Source: Narthecium ossifragum
Lineage: Eukaryota > Streptophyta > Magnoliopsida > Dioscoreales > Nartheciaceae
Direction: 5' to 3'
DNA: 64,000 nt
NCBI GenBank assembly: GCA_963920575.1
Contig: OY986967.1
Coordinates: 2,525,869-2,589,868 of the forward strand
Under the pieces are notes generated by a model. The model did not search any database, was not told the origin of the DNA, and saw nothing but the letters and a program-made list of their open reading frames with translations. Within the stretch, counting starts at the first letter, position 1; every line of letters begins with the position of its first letter. Position numbers and translations under genes: made by a program. Shown here one piece after another: positions 10,905-22,788 of the stretch.

Positions 10905-10958
10905 GGTAGGAATGTAGCCTTAGGCTTGACTTATCAAAAAAAAAAAAAAAAAAAAAAG

Positions 10959-12238
10959 AAGGGAACACAAATGGGACAAAAACTTCAGCCAACTCTCTAC
11001 TCCTGTTTCCATCACTGTATGCCGATTGAAACCATCTAAAGCTTATTTTGGTTGATGATCAAAATGCAACAAACCATGCACCTATTTGTACTTTTTTGTG
11101 TCCCTCTTGATTTCCCCCTTCAAGAAACCTCCGAGGAAATTAACACATCATCTCAATTACCCTCCCCAATAATGTATATAGAAAACTCGTTGTTACCAAT
11201 TATCCATATATTGCACATATGACTTGGAAAGCAGAGGTTATGACTCTACATAATCAATTTTAGGTAGAAGTAGGCAAATAATGATGAAGCATGAAAAGTA
11301 TCGAACATTCATGATACTAAGTAGGGAATACACGCAAACAGGCCAATGGCCTAGTGGCCCGAGGAAAAGAGTTTTGGATTCAAATGAAAAGGAAATGCAA
11401 AACAGACCTATTTTAATAATTTAATAAACAAGTGGATTTAATATGTAAAAAAATCTTTCACAATTGCTCTATCACAATCAACCACCAGTAAGATAGAAGT
11501 GCATGAATCCCTTCCTCAAATCCTTGAAAATATGGCCAAACAAAGAATATTCCAAACAAGGGCATCTGTATTCCATTTGTCTTTATCTCAGCATAGTGAC
11601 TTTCAACAACAAAGAACCAACCACAGTAAACCACACAAACAGGTTGCCTTTCTTTCTTTAACACACAAGAGAAAAATATTTGTGTATATGTGGCTAACAT
11701 CCAAGCCACTGCTACATCCATGGGTGATGGGGAATAACATAAATAATTTGCATTGCCTCTGTACATGCCTCCAATCAATACATTTCCACTCTTGTCTCCA
11801 TATAGTTATGATTAATAAATCTATCTAGATCCACAGTTGGATCTAAATTATTTTTTCTTTGGGTTCCCATAACAGTGACCAATGAAATCATGAGTTGGCA
11901 AGACATACAATCAATACAATAAGTTTAACACTCTTTTCTTTAGATCCAAGTTGTTGGCCTGTATGCAATCAAAGATATTAACAAGCCAACAACCCAAATC
12001 TCTTGCATTGTAATCAACAAAACCTTGACAGATTAATTGTTATATTAAAGAACAAAAGAAGATTGATTAAAGTTCCAAAATAGATCATCTCTATATGGTT
12101 GGTGTTGACACGGATCAAGAAATTCCGGCCGTCTGCTCGTCCGGCGACGCTGATAACGCGAAAATCCAGGATGTTCTGATGCCGGATCGGTGATGATGCG
12201 GAAATCGGAGAATGCACTTCCACAATAATGTGTCTTAA
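10959..12238. other. intergenic between LINE tail and membrane-protein gene
   Basis: AT-rich sequence with no supported gene. Overlapping open frames on both strands at 11458-11828 have no recognisable domain and ordinary AT-rich composition. A short SINE-like stretch lies at 11341-11395. The 12014-12238 part would contain the 3' untranslated region of the gene on the minus strand. Confidence 0.45.
11341..11395 (+). repeat. possible tRNA-derived SINE fragment
   Basis: TGGCCTAGTGGCCCGAG resembles the A-box region of plant SINEs, and GGATTCAAAT, about 20 bases downstream, resembles a B box. No poly(T/A) tail or target copies were found, so this is tentative. Confidence 0.25.
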
Positions 12239-13189
12239 TTAAGGCATCTCCTCGGTGCCAACAATGGCACCCTTGAATGGGGCCTCGTCCTCTCCATGGC
12301 TTCTCCGGCACTCATAGTAGAACACGGTGCAGGCCGCAAGCCCCAGCATGTTCAGCAACACGCTAGCGTTCACCATCAGGAGCGCATTGAACAGCGGGGC
12401 CGCCGTTATCTGTGGAATGTAGGTGGTCGAGTACGTGTACGCAGCGTACTTGGCGGCGGCCGTGGCGATGAACAGGCCGGCGATCACCGCCCCCTGCCGC
12501 TGCCTCCCTCTGACCAGCTCTATCGCCCTCGCCAGCGCACCCACGCCGTAGCACCCCTCCTCCACCACCGAGATCACCACGCTCATCACCCACACCAGTG
12601 AGAGGTTCACATACATGTATAGTGAGAGGAGGGCGAGGGTGGCGCCGGCGGCGAAGGCGATGACCGAGCCATCGGACATGAACACGAACAGAGTTACAAG
12701 GATCACCAGCAGGAACACGACGCATAGGTTCAATACGGCGACCAAGAGCTGGGTGGCGAGCGGCGCCTTCCATGACTTCTGGATCATGGACAGCAGCTCC
12801 GCCGCCGTCACCTGGCGGCCGAAGTAGGTCACTGCCGACGCGGAGATGGTGGCTATTAAGATGGAGGCGGAGATGAAGAAGGAGAGGAGCACGTAGACGG
12901 ACTCGAGGATGGCGAGATCTTTGATGTCCTTCTTGATCCATGCGAGGACGGCGGAGTGCTCCGGCGTGCCGGGGGCGGCGAGTGGCCCGACGTGGAAGCT
13001 GAGGGAGAGGTTTAGGAGGAGAGGGGTGATGCAGAGGTAGTTGGCGAGGAAGAGGAGGGAGGAGGAGAGGAGGGCGGCGGCGGCGAGGGGGAGGTGGAGC
13101 GGCCAGTTCTTGGAGGGGATTTTGAGGGCCTCGGAGAGGATCTTCGAGGTGGTGTTGCTTGGGTGGCTGCCGGCGAAGAAGCTGCCCAT
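12239..13189 (-). CDS. plant multi-pass membrane protein of unknown function
   Basis: A single-exon, GC-rich frame of 316 residues. It is strongly hydrophobic, with about six likely membrane segments (near residues 33-62, 95-122, 145-171, 175-208, 233-252 and 264-292). The N-terminal part has amphipathic text with basic residues, and a charged tail (HGEDEAP) closes the protein. Conserved-looking patches are the DIKDLAILESVYVLLSF segment and EEGCYGVGALARAIELV. Both recur in the broken paralogue at 487-1205, which supports a real family. It resembles a plant family sometimes labelled as polyadenylate-binding-protein-interacting membrane proteins, but I cannot assign a function. The ATG at 13189 fits because a TATA box lies about 50 bases upstream. 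Confidence 0.85.
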   Translation of the reverse strand: MGSFFAGSHPSNTTSKILSEALKIPSKNWPLHLPLAAAALLSSSLLFLANYLCITPLLLNLSLSFHVGPLAAPGTPEHSAVLAWIKKDIKDLAILESVYVLLSFFISASILIATISASAVTYFGRQVTAAELLSMIQKSWKAPLATQLLVAVLNLCVVFLLVILVTLFVFMSDGSVIAFAAGATLALLSLYMYVNLSLVWVMSVVISVVEEGCYGVGALARAIELVRGRQRQGAVIAGLFIATAAAKYAAYTYSTTYIPQITAAPLFNALLMVNASVLLNMLGLAACTVFYYECRRSHGEDEAPFKGAIVGTEEMP

Positions 13190-13233
13190 GGTGGTGGAGA
13201 GGGAGCCTATGGCTATGGTGGTTGGTTTATAGC

Positions 13234-13241
13234 TTATATAC
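13234..13241 (-). promoter_or_regulatory. TATA box of the membrane-protein gene
   Basis: On the minus strand the sequence reads TATATAAGC about 45-50 bases before the ATG at 13189, which implies a very short 5' leader. Confidence 0.5.
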
Positions 13242-13544
13242 GCTGATCTCAGTGCTCTGAGAAAGAAGGCGAGAGGAGGAGAACAGGTGTTTGTAAGATA
13301 AGAGGTTGGACCGTGCTTGTTGACCTGTCCACCAATAGGAAACGATGATAAAAAGAAAAAAAATCCGGCTAAAAAGAAAAAAAAACAAATCCACCAATGT
13401 TCATCTTACGTGTCGGCAGGTGTTCTGATGACGTGGCTTTAATGTCATATTGCCATCTAAGAATTCACGTCGGCCAAATTTTTATGAGATTTGATATATA
13501 GACTTTGCTTAATGGAAATTTTGAGATAATTACACGGGAACGGT

Positions 13545-14165
13545 GGGACTAAAATCTCATTAATAATATAAATTAGAGATATGGCGCAGGGTAAAACGTG
13601 GAAGGTGAAACCTCTCAACGGGAGAGACAACCGTCCTCTCTATTAGAGAGAAAAAATCAGAATTCTCAAGAGGAGAAAATTAATTCAATTTTATTCATAA
13701 AAAAAAAACTAAAACTTTAAAAAACCCTAAGGCCTCCTTTTATAGAGTTAAGAAAAGACCTGACCAACTAAAACATGGACTCAAACCCTAATCCAAGTAT
13801 TAAACTCGGAATTCAAAACAATAGCAATCCTACTCAAAAATAGGAAAAGTTTCCAAAAATAGAAACCGATAAAACTGCCTAAAAAGGAAAGTTTTCACTA
13901 AAACTGAGATTTCAGACCAAAGGAAAAGGAATTTGGCGATTTGACGAGCCGTCATGGAGAGATCAAAGATATCTAATAATAAATGACGGGCTCGTCGACC
14001 CGGTCGTTTCGACAGGTCGCACGCCCCGATCGGACGGTCGGATCAAAAGTTATGGCCATCCGAAGATCTCAGTCGGATGGATGGGTCCGAATGCGTCCGG
14101 ATCGCCTCGGAAGCTGTTCCGGATCTGACTCGGTCTGGTCCGCCCTTGGTCCTGCATATATACTA
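13545..14165 (-). repeat. probable LTR remnant of a Copia-type element
   Basis: On the minus strand there is a TATA-like CTCTATAAAAGG (about 13736-13747). It is followed by a T-rich leader, ATGAATAAAATTG as a possible polyadenylation signal, and TCTCCCGTTGAGAGGTTTCACC. This resembles U3-R-U5 of a plant LTR. No partner LTR, primer binding site or coding part was found, so the limits are approximate. Confidence 0.35.
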
Positions 14166-14227
14166 AAAGTGTTATTTATTTCAAGATTCAAAGAGGTAAA
14201 ACTGGCATTTATATGGTTTTCTAAAAC

Positions 14228-14460
14228 AGAAATGATTTGTGCACATGTCCACGTGGTATGTGCATTTATATCGACACGTGGTATGTGCATTTATATCGAT
14301 AGTAGGCTACTGATAAGTATGTATCGGTAGGGTAGTCCATTGCCGATAGATATATATATGAATCGACAATGAATCTATCGGTAGTGAGGTACCGATAGGT
14401 TATACATGTCTATCGGTAGACCACTATCGATAAGCGTGTATTGTGCTACCGATTCAATAA
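14228..14460. repeat. cluster of ATCGGTAG / CTACCGAT words
   Basis: A direct repeat of CACGTGGTATGTGCATTTA (14250 and 14275 area) is followed by many copies of ATCGGTAG, its complement CTACCGAT, and the variants CCGATAG and ATCGATAG. The same words dominate the foldback element at 37271-37593. This copy is degraded and shows no clean hairpin. Confidence 0.6.
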
Positions 14461-14470
14461 TGTGAGATGC

Positions 14471-15060
14471 GAACGTGTGCGCCAATCGCTGCTTTTTCTA
14501 AAAATATTCGGTCCATGTAATCTTTTCTTGCTGACGTCTGAAGTCACGTATCCGGCACGGCTGGGTACCACATGTTACTCGTTATGCATGCCCCACGCAT
14601 AGTAGGATCCGATGATGATGCTCAACAGCGAACACGAGAATCTTCAATACCAAGATGACACCTAGGATGAAGAAGCCACTTGCCGTGCGATGATTCGGAA
14701 GGATCAGTGTGTGGTATGCGGCTGTGATGGATTGATCCCAATGATGGTTGGATCAGCTAACTGGGCCAATGGATTTTGGTCAATTTGGCTCGGCCCAATC
14801 TAATAGGAAATTAATCAAAACATAAAAATCCCAATCCTATTAATTATCAACAACCTCTCTCCTCACCCGATCTCCATCGCCACCGCCGCCCGTCTGAGGC
14901 ACGCGCTCCCCGCCGGAATAACGCTCCCCTCGCCGGAAGACAGCACCGCTCGCTTTTTCCTGCCATCCTTCTCTCACTGTCTCCCTTTGTCTCTGTGTCT
15001 CTCTTCTCCTGAGTTGTAAGCAGCACTCGTTAGGGTTTCGGGGGTTTCGAGGGGGGAAAG
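14471..15060 (+). promoter_or_regulatory. upstream region and CT-rich leader of YJU2
   Basis: No other gene is present. The 150 bases before the ATG are rich in CT words (TCTCTCCTC, TTTTTCCTGCC, CTCTCACTGTCTCCC), as in plant pyrimidine patches and untranslated leaders. No clear TATA box is visible, which suits a housekeeping gene. Confidence 0.4.
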
Positions 15061-18000
15061 ATGGGAGAAAGGAAGGTTCTCAACAAGTACTACCCGCCGG
15101 ATTTCGATCCGGCGAAGATCCCGAGGCGGCGGCAGCCCAAGAACCAGCAGATTAAGGTGCGGATGATGCTTCCCATGAGTATCCGGTGTAGCACCTGTGG
15201 CACCTATATCTACAAGGGCACCAAGTTCAATTCCCGCAAAGAGGATGTCGTCGGCGAGGTATTCCTCACAGAAATCTCTTGTTTCTTTTTCCCTGGGTTT
15301 TCGGGTATGTTCTTATTTAGCTAGGGTTGTAATTATTTGTTTCCCTTATTTTGCTGTGTTTAGGGCTATATATATGTTCTGGTGCTTAGTTTTCTGTGAT
15401 TATATGACGCTTGTAACTGATTCAACGCACACAATTTCTTAGCTGGGTAGTGTAGAAAACCGTATATTTCACTCTATTTCTGGTTCAAGCATCAGATACA
15501 TAGCCTAATTTTCATGTCATCATTACTCTTCTTAAACTAGCTATTTTCTTTGTTGTTGTTGGTCTCTTTAAATTTTAGTCAAAGACTTGATTGCCTTGTG
15601 TATACTTCTTGCATGATATTGGGTTCTGCTAAAATAATTCTCAAACTAACAAAGTTCTACCAATGAAACTTGCAGACGTATCTGGGGATTCAAATATTCC
15701 GATTCTACTTTAAATGTACTAAATGTTCGGCGGAGATTACCTTCAAGACTGATCCCCAGAACTCAGATTATGTTGTTGAATCGGGAGCAGCACGAAATTT
15801 TGAGCCTTGGCGTGACGAAGATGATGTGAGTCAATTTCAATTCCTAGATAATTTTTTTTAGGCATTGTAGCACGAAACTTATATATTTCTTGATTATAAA
15901 GCATTTCATTACATTCTATATGTGTTGATGTTAAAAGGATTCAGTTGTTGAACCATATGTTATGTCATTTTTTGTCAGGCTGTGGATAAAGGAAAAAGAA
16001 AAAGAGATGCAGAAGAGATGGGGGATGCGATGAAGTCCTTAGAGAATAGAGCATTGGATTCAAAACAGGAAATGGACATAGTTGCTGCACTGGAAGAAAT
16101 GAAGTCCATGAGGGTATGAACTGAATTTATATCTAACACCTCATTAGCCTATTTACTGCTTTAATGGTTTATATCTTTGATCATTATTTATCTCTAGTGT
16201 ACTTTTCAAATGCTGAAAATGAGGTTTTGAACTTGGTTGCTTTTCTTATCATATGCTGACACAGCTTTTCTCCTTCTCCAGTCTAGACACGCAACTGTGA
16301 GTGTTGATTTGATGCTTGAGACCTTGCAACGGTCAGCTAGAGAAAAGGTATGTTTCTTAGACCACCTACAGAGTACTTCTGGTTTTTGTTCTTGAATTCT
16401 TATGCTATGTTATATGTGGCCTCTTTTGAAACAGCATTTCTCCTGTTCATTCGGCAAACAATTGTGTAGGATTATATACATATACACTATAGAGTTTGTG
16501 CCAGTAAACAGTTCCTTAGCAAGAACTTACAAGACTCCTAAATGAGCTAATTTATATAAGGTTTATGTTCAAATTATTATGTCGTAGATTTTTTTGAGGG
16601 TGTGGACTTCCATCCAAGCTAGCAGTGGCCTATATTTTAGAACTTAATGACATCGTACATGCTTTAATTTAATAGTTTCAAGACATTGGCATGTTAGCCA
16701 GTAACATGAGTGTAATGTGAGCATATACAATATCTTTCCATCTAGTTTAGGATCATAGATTGGTTGTAGGGGTTATGTCTGTCGGTTGATTACCTCATGA
16801 GCACAACAACAATTTGTTCCAAACTGGGTTAATGAAGGTTTGGAGCAGCTTTGTTGGGTTGTCAGAAACTACATTATATTGGTGTATGATATGGATAGAC
16901 TGGTGTTATGTTCAACTATTCCATTTAATTTACGTGTCATATCTGAATTTTTACATCTAAACATGTTATGTTACATGTTTTATTGTGTTTGCAGGAGGAA
17001 AAAATTATTGAAGAAGACGAGAATCTACTGAAATCAATTGTTTTCCATGTTAGTATGCTCATCGTTTTGGTTTCTCAATTTTAATATTATCACATGCTTA
17101 ATTTTTCTGTTAATTGGTGCTTTAGAATGTTAAAATCTAGAAGTTTCCTATGCAGAGTTCAAAAGATTTTATTCGGCGCATAGACGATGACGAGGAACTT
17201 GATCCTGAAGATCTAAGTATTAAGGTATGTGATTGGCATGTATTTTGTCTAAGTTGTTCAACTGAATAGAGATGAATGGAGAACAGTTATATGCCATCAA
17301 TTGTCCTTTTCTCAGCATTTTCTTCTAACTGATTGTTGTCACTTTGTCCTAGATATTGTCATATGAGATTTGACTAGTTTCGGATGGTTATTAGTTAGAC
17401 AGTACTTACAGTACGGAACATCTACTCTACATATTATCGCTATTATTTAATGACCTACCATAAAGTTAGGGTATACGAAGCAGTTCCCCCTCTAGATTCA
17501 TTTGGCATTTCTATCTCTTGACAAACAAACTTGGAGGGTTGATGTAAAGGAGACAGCCAATCAGAGACTTCCTAAGAAAAGATCCATTACATTAGAACTT
17601 TAGTAATTGTAATTCATGGATGACAACATAATACTGCGTCGGGTCTAAAATTTTGGAGCACAGATACTAGCAGTTAGCTCGAGTTTTTCTTGAGAACGCC
17701 ATTGGTTTCCTTAAATTGGCACTTATTTATAGCCTGCCTTTATTACATATTGTTAGGAAAGGTTTTTAGCTTCTTATGATTATTATGTTCTGCTGCTAGT
17801 TATCTTTGAGTTGAAGGGTTTTAACCAGACAATAGATTATCCCTGGCCTAGGTTTCAGGAGCAGTATATGACAGAAACCTTAGAATTGTATTTTCTCTGT
17901 GCACATGCATATTACAACTGAATATCATTCTTTATACTTTTATAGCTCTCTATCTATAATATGGAAGACAATCATCCGCTCTTATATTTTGTCCATCTCA

Positions 18001-19082
18001 TATTCTTGGGATTAAGCCTTAATGATGGTGATGGTTTAGTCCCATCTGACATTGTTGTTCAGGTATACACATTGTACTTACATGAGGTTTTAAATCATTT
18101 ATGTGACATCGTTTGCTGATCTTGTTTTAACTATTTTTTTCTTCACGTTCCTACTCCTGAGGTTGACTGAAAAACTGATTTGCTTAAACTAGGCATGTTT
18201 ATTAAGGTGTTTTTTTCTCTGATTATGTACGACATTTTTGGGACATTATGAATGTTGATATTAACCAAGCACATGATTTATGCTTGTATGTTTTTGTCTA
18301 CAGATGGGAAGTACTTCTGAAGGACCAAATAGCAATGGGAATCCAACAGACTCTTTGGCAAAAGCCAGCCTTTTCAATGCTTCTAAAAAAGGAGGTTAGT
18401 TACTTTTCATGATTGGGACAGTTTTGTCATTAAGGGAAATGTTCTGAGATAAATGGACTTAGCGTGATGAGATAAAAGGACCGAGTCCTGTCCTTGCGCA
18501 TGCATGTAGCTGAGACCGACCAACAGGGACTCAATTTTGAAGTCACTGATCTTCCCTTGAGAAATGTCTCACAAAGGGCTCTCATAGATATGTTTGTTTT
18601 GTAATGCAAAGAAGAAACTGAATGGATGAGGTTATATATGGTTGGTTAATAATGCATCAAAGAACCTCTTTAATGACCACGTTATATTTCTTGTAACTTA
18701 TGCAGCTGGCAATTGGCTCAAACTTAGGTCAGAATGAAAAGATGATGACAATCATGATGGTTGCATGGTCTTCGATCTGATTTTGGATATGGTTGCTACT
18801 GATGGGATCGGCTGTAATAAATAGGTGGCTTTTTTCAGCTAATAAATTCTGTGTTTTGTTCGTTTTTTGGCAGATGCATTACTTAGCTCGTTGCCACTGA
18901 AGCCAAAGTTTCTTTTGAAGCCTCGATCTGTGGTTGACGATGCAGCTAAGAAGCCTCGCATTGCACCTAGTGAAAATGACAAACCAGAAAACGATGAGCC
19001 TAAAAAGGAAGCAGTCGGCAGTGAGAGTGCAACTGGCCTTCAATCACTCTGCCAGAATTATGATAGCGATGAGAGTGACTAA
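15061..19082 (+). CDS. YJU2: splicing factor YJU2/CCDC94 homologue (CWC16 family)
   Basis: Eight exons join in frame to 323 residues: 15061-15258, 15676-15825, 15979-16113, 16282-16347, 16995-17048, 17156-17224, 18304-18394 and 18874-19082, all with GT-AG introns. The first six introns are phase 0 and the last is phase 1. The start [16 protein letters not shown] and the zinc-binding pairs C43/C46 and C80/C83 mark the CWC16 family. A Lys/Glu-rich helical region follows, then an acidic tail ending SDESD. Known members join the spliceosome with the NineTeen complex and promote the first catalytic step in the nucleus. Length and domains suggest a complete gene. The 1.08-kb intron 7 is the longest. 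Confidence 0.93.
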
Positions 19083-19859
19083 TGCCTCTTTTTTGTTTGA
19101 ATTCTTCGGGTTTGCATTCCCCAGCATTCGGCTCTGGTTATACTGAATTGCATCAGGTAGATGTCTTGTGTGGTGAAACTGTCTTTTCACTTTATTTTCC
19201 GAGCATACTAGTCTCAGCTGCTGACTAGTTAAGTTAATAATCAGGATGTGGATGACATGCTTTGGGCATGAGAGGAAGAAGTCAGTCCAAGCTGATTTTT
19301 TAAGGGGTGTGAGAAACAACGCGTACTGTTCAGCTTAACATAACCTTGGCTTATTATTCCAATTTCCAAATGTGTATGTGTTTACTAATTCAATATCGGT
19401 GCTGTTGTAAGATTTGTTTTCCATCTGGAATACTAGATGTTTCTTGTACTTTATTTTAATGTGGCATACATACTGCCTGCGAATGAAATTGTACTCATGA
19501 GTGCTTTGAGACTCTGGCAAAGAATTTTTTTGACTTCAGTTTGTTATGTACTTATGGGTGAGGAATCCAAAGGAAACACATCTAGCTATGGGGTTTGGCT
19601 TCATTTCACCATATCTTCTATGATTGGAGGGGGGCAATCATAGACTGTCCAATTGGGGGATAAGAGGACATTCATAGGAATATTATGGAGATTATTTTTG
19701 TCGAATATTTGAAAGAAAGCTATGCTATGTTTGGAAGGAACTCAAAATGCATGATGCATGGAAATCATTACTGCCACCAGAAATTGAATGCAATGCCAAC
19801 CTCTGAGCTTCTTGATCAGCTTCCAAGTTCACGTCTCCCTTCTGCAAATAAGCCTGCTA
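19083..19859 (+). other. YJU2 3' untranslated region and spacer
   Basis: AT-rich sequence after the TAA. It should hold the 3' end of the transcript, though I could not pick a single polyadenylation signal. No other gene is visible before the LINE at about 19860. Confidence 0.4.
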
Positions 19860-20195
19860 TTTAAACTTTGATAATATTTTTTGGGTGAGGCATGGGATCC
19901 AGGTCCGGTGACGTTGGCGAAGGCTCATGAAGATGGTGTCTTGGCACTCCAGCTGGCCTTGATCAACGAAGCCCCGCGAGGAAGCCAAGCCATGGATCTC
20001 TCTGAGCATGATGTGGACCTCAGGGAGGAGGAGTCGGATGAGGCGCTGATTGAGGGCAGCTAGTCTCCGCGGGTTGATGTATGCATGGTCGAGGCAGTGG
20101 TTGAGGAGAGCAGTGCACAAAAGAAGAAGAGGTTTAGGCGTGATGATCCCATGGCTGCAGAGCACAGCTCTCTCAACGGTGCCCAATGTCAAGAA

Positions 20196-20930
20196 TGTTA
20201 GTGTGGAACTGCCATGGCCTAGGGCCGGTTAAGGTTGCTTGAGTTTGTAGTCGGCTTCACATGGAGAGGCAAGTTGATTTTCTTTTCTTGCTGGAAGTTG
20301 TCATTTTTGAAGATCAGGTGGAGGAATTATCTGCTAGGCTTGGGTAGGCTGGCGGACCTATTTAATTCCGTCTGTTGTCCGTCAAGGTGGTATATTGGCA
20401 GTGTGGAGGGATGTCACTGGTCAAGCCTCATTTCTTCATTTTTGCAATCAGGCGATTCATGGAGTTCTTACCTCAGCGCGGCATGGGCAGTGGTTCATCT
20501 CTATTGTGTACGGGGCAAGGACCTGGCGTCAGAGGGAGATACTTTGGGATGTCCTGGCTAGGGTAAATGATTGGGGTTGGCCGCATCTAATCGTGGGCGA
20601 CTTCAATGTCTTGGCTGCTCCTTCAGAAAAGCGGGGTGGGCGGGCTTTTCGGTATGGTTGGTCCACACAGGATTTCTTAAGATTCATTGCTGAAGATGGG
20701 CTAATTGACTTAGGCTTTAGAGGGCCATCCTTCACCTGGACTAATAGAAGACTGGGGCCATCAAAGGTGTTGGAGCGATTGGATCGTGCGATGTGTAACT
20801 CAGGCTGGCGTGACTAGTTCCCTACAGTCGAGGTTCAACACTTGTATAGCCATGGGTCAGATCACAGACCACTGTTGGTGCGATTGGAGTCCGATGCTAC
20901 CCCTCCTGGCCCGTCTCCATTTAGATTTCA
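20196..20930 (+). pseudogene. LINE endonuclease domain
   Basis: It begins with VWNCHGLG, the start of the apurinic/apyrimidinic-type endonuclease of plant LINEs. It continues through HLIVGDFNVL (catalytic Asp and Asn), DLGFRGPSFTWTN and the closing SDHRPL. At least one frame change lies between 20230 and 20400, and a stop after WRD at 20815-20817 breaks the frame. Confidence 0.85.
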
Positions 20931-21027
20931 GCAGTATTGGTTTGACACAGGGGAATTCAAAAATGTGGTCGCATAAGCATGGCGCCGGCCAAGGAGAGGA
21001 TCCACCCAGTACAGCTTCAAACGTAGG

Positions 21028-22785
21028 ATGATAGAGGTGAAGAGGGCAGTCAAATCTTGGAGCTGCCATGACTCCTTTGATATCCTAAACTCTCAACAAC
21101 ATCTAATTCAGAGCATTCAGAGGTTAGACCTACTCGAGGATCTAGGGCAGTTATCTATTGAGCAGCAACAACGTCAGAGATCGCTAGAGAATAAGTTGGT
21201 GGCAGTGCAGAAGCAGCAAGACTCCTATCGTGCACAACACAGCCGTCGGTCATGGGTGGTGGATGGGGACAGGAACACTGAGCAATTTCATCAGTCAATT
21301 GCAGGCCCTGCCCACAGATCTTGCGTCCAAGAGGTACGGGATGATATGGGAGCTTTCGTTACAGGTCAGGAGGAGATCATGGAAGCATTTATGGCACACT
21401 TCGAAAACTTGTGGAGAAACGTTGACGCTCAGCTGGAATTACCTCTTCCTATCCTTCCTCAACTATTTGAAGAAGCTAAGGTGCAGATGGCTAGGGAAAT
21501 CACGGATGCTGAGATCAAGGAGTCACTTGAGCAGATGGGAAAGCACAAGGTTCCTGGACCTGATGGCACTCCGTCAGAATTCTATCTGAAGTACTGGGAT
21601 ATCGTGGGGGTTGATGTGTGTACTATGGTGAGGAGCTTCTTCCAGTCTGGATCTTTGCCGCCAGGATGGAACGATACCTTTATATCATTCATCCCAAAAT
21701 GCAAAAACCCCAGGAAGATCAAAGACTACCGGCCAATAAGCTTGTGCAACGTTCTTTATAAGGTAATTTCCTCAATTTTGGTGGATCGCCTTAGACCTTT
21801 CCTTGGTGAACTTGTAAGTCTACAGCAGTCCGCCTTCGTAGAGGGGCGGTCAATCCAAGATAATGTTGGCATGGCGTAGGAATTGATGCATTCGGTTCGT
21901 AAAGCACCAGCTTCTGCTCCTTTAATGGCTGTTAAGGCTGATTTGAGGTCAGCCTATGATTCAGTGAGTTGGTGGTTCTTGAGGAGAGTGCTGGTCACAA
22001 TGGGCTTTCCGAGCTGTTGGATACATTGGGTCATGGTCTGTGTTACTACCCCGAGGTTTTCTTTGATTGTCAATGGTAGAACATCTATTTTGTTTCATTC
22101 AAGGAGGAGCTTGCGGCAAGGTGATCCGATTTCCCCCTACTTATTCATTATTGTCCAAGAAGTGCTGACGCGATTGTTACAACAACCTCTCATGGCGCTT
22201 GAAGGAGTCAGGTTTGCTCGAGGCCCAGTTTGTGTTAGTCACCTCCTTTTTGCTGATGATTGTCTGTTTGTTACAAGAGCGGGAAGGGAGGAGGCCCAGA
22301 AGCTAAGGAATGTGCTGCGTAGATACCACAAGTTGTCTGGACTTGAGTTGAATCCAGAAAAATCGAGCGTCAAGTTTTCACCAAAGATATCTGCTAGGCG
22401 GAAGCGCAGAACTGAGAAGTTCTTGGGCTTTGGCGAGAAGGATGGGGCTTGGAAATACATAGGGGTACCGTTGGATATCCGCAAGCTGAAGGTTACAGAT
22501 TTCAATTTTCTTGTAGAGGCGGTCTATTCCAGAATTAGCTCATGGCGTGTTTTGCGACTCTCTCAAGTTGGCAAGGTAACTCTCTTACAGTCAGTGGTCC
22601 AAGCTCTCCTTGTGTATATGATGTCAGCTCTTCCGGTTCCGATAACAATTCTAAAGAAGGTTGAGTTGCTGGCCAGACAGTTTCTTTGGAATGGCAAGCG
22701 TGGAGGCCTCTCAGTTGTGGCTTGGGAGAAGGTATGTAAGCATAAATCACAAGGGGGGCTGGGTTTGAGGGATTTGTGTAGATGA
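21028..22785 (+). pseudogene. LINE reverse transcriptase domain
   Basis: Two consecutive frames (21028-21879 and 21883-22785) are joined in the same frame across a TAG at 21877-21879. Motifs in order are GPDGTPSEFY, ISLCNVLYKVISSILVDRL, QSAFVEGRSI, KADLRSAYDSV, LRQGDPISPYLFI and the catalytic LLFADDCL. The sequence continues to GGLGLRDL before a stop at 22783-22785, after which the same frame carries on. Confidence 0.88.
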
Positions 22786-22788
22786 CAA

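Larger units (their letters stand above)
4110..10958 (+). mobile_element. 5'-truncated L1-type LINE, split by a solo LTR
   Basis: Two coding blocks, 4160-4864 and 9996-10904, are consecutive parts of one LINE ORF2: the end of reverse transcriptase, then the zf-RVT zinc-binding region, then RNase H. They are separated by an LTR insertion whose 5-base target copy GGTCA sits at both junctions (4860-4864, 9991-9995). The element ends in a poly(A) run to 10958. The 3' untranslated part (TGTAGCC..CTTATCAAAA) resembles the ends of the LINEs at 19860-24219 and 43866-47345. The endonuclease and most of the reverse transcriptase are missing. Confidence 0.85.

Noticed and set aside
11458..11828. Overlapping ~106-109 residue frames on both strands
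   Set aside because: AT-rich, no domain, no promoter or splice context; likely chance.
12296..12941. Frames overlapping the membrane-protein gene
   Set aside because: Arg/His-rich shadows of a GC-rich gene without any family pattern.
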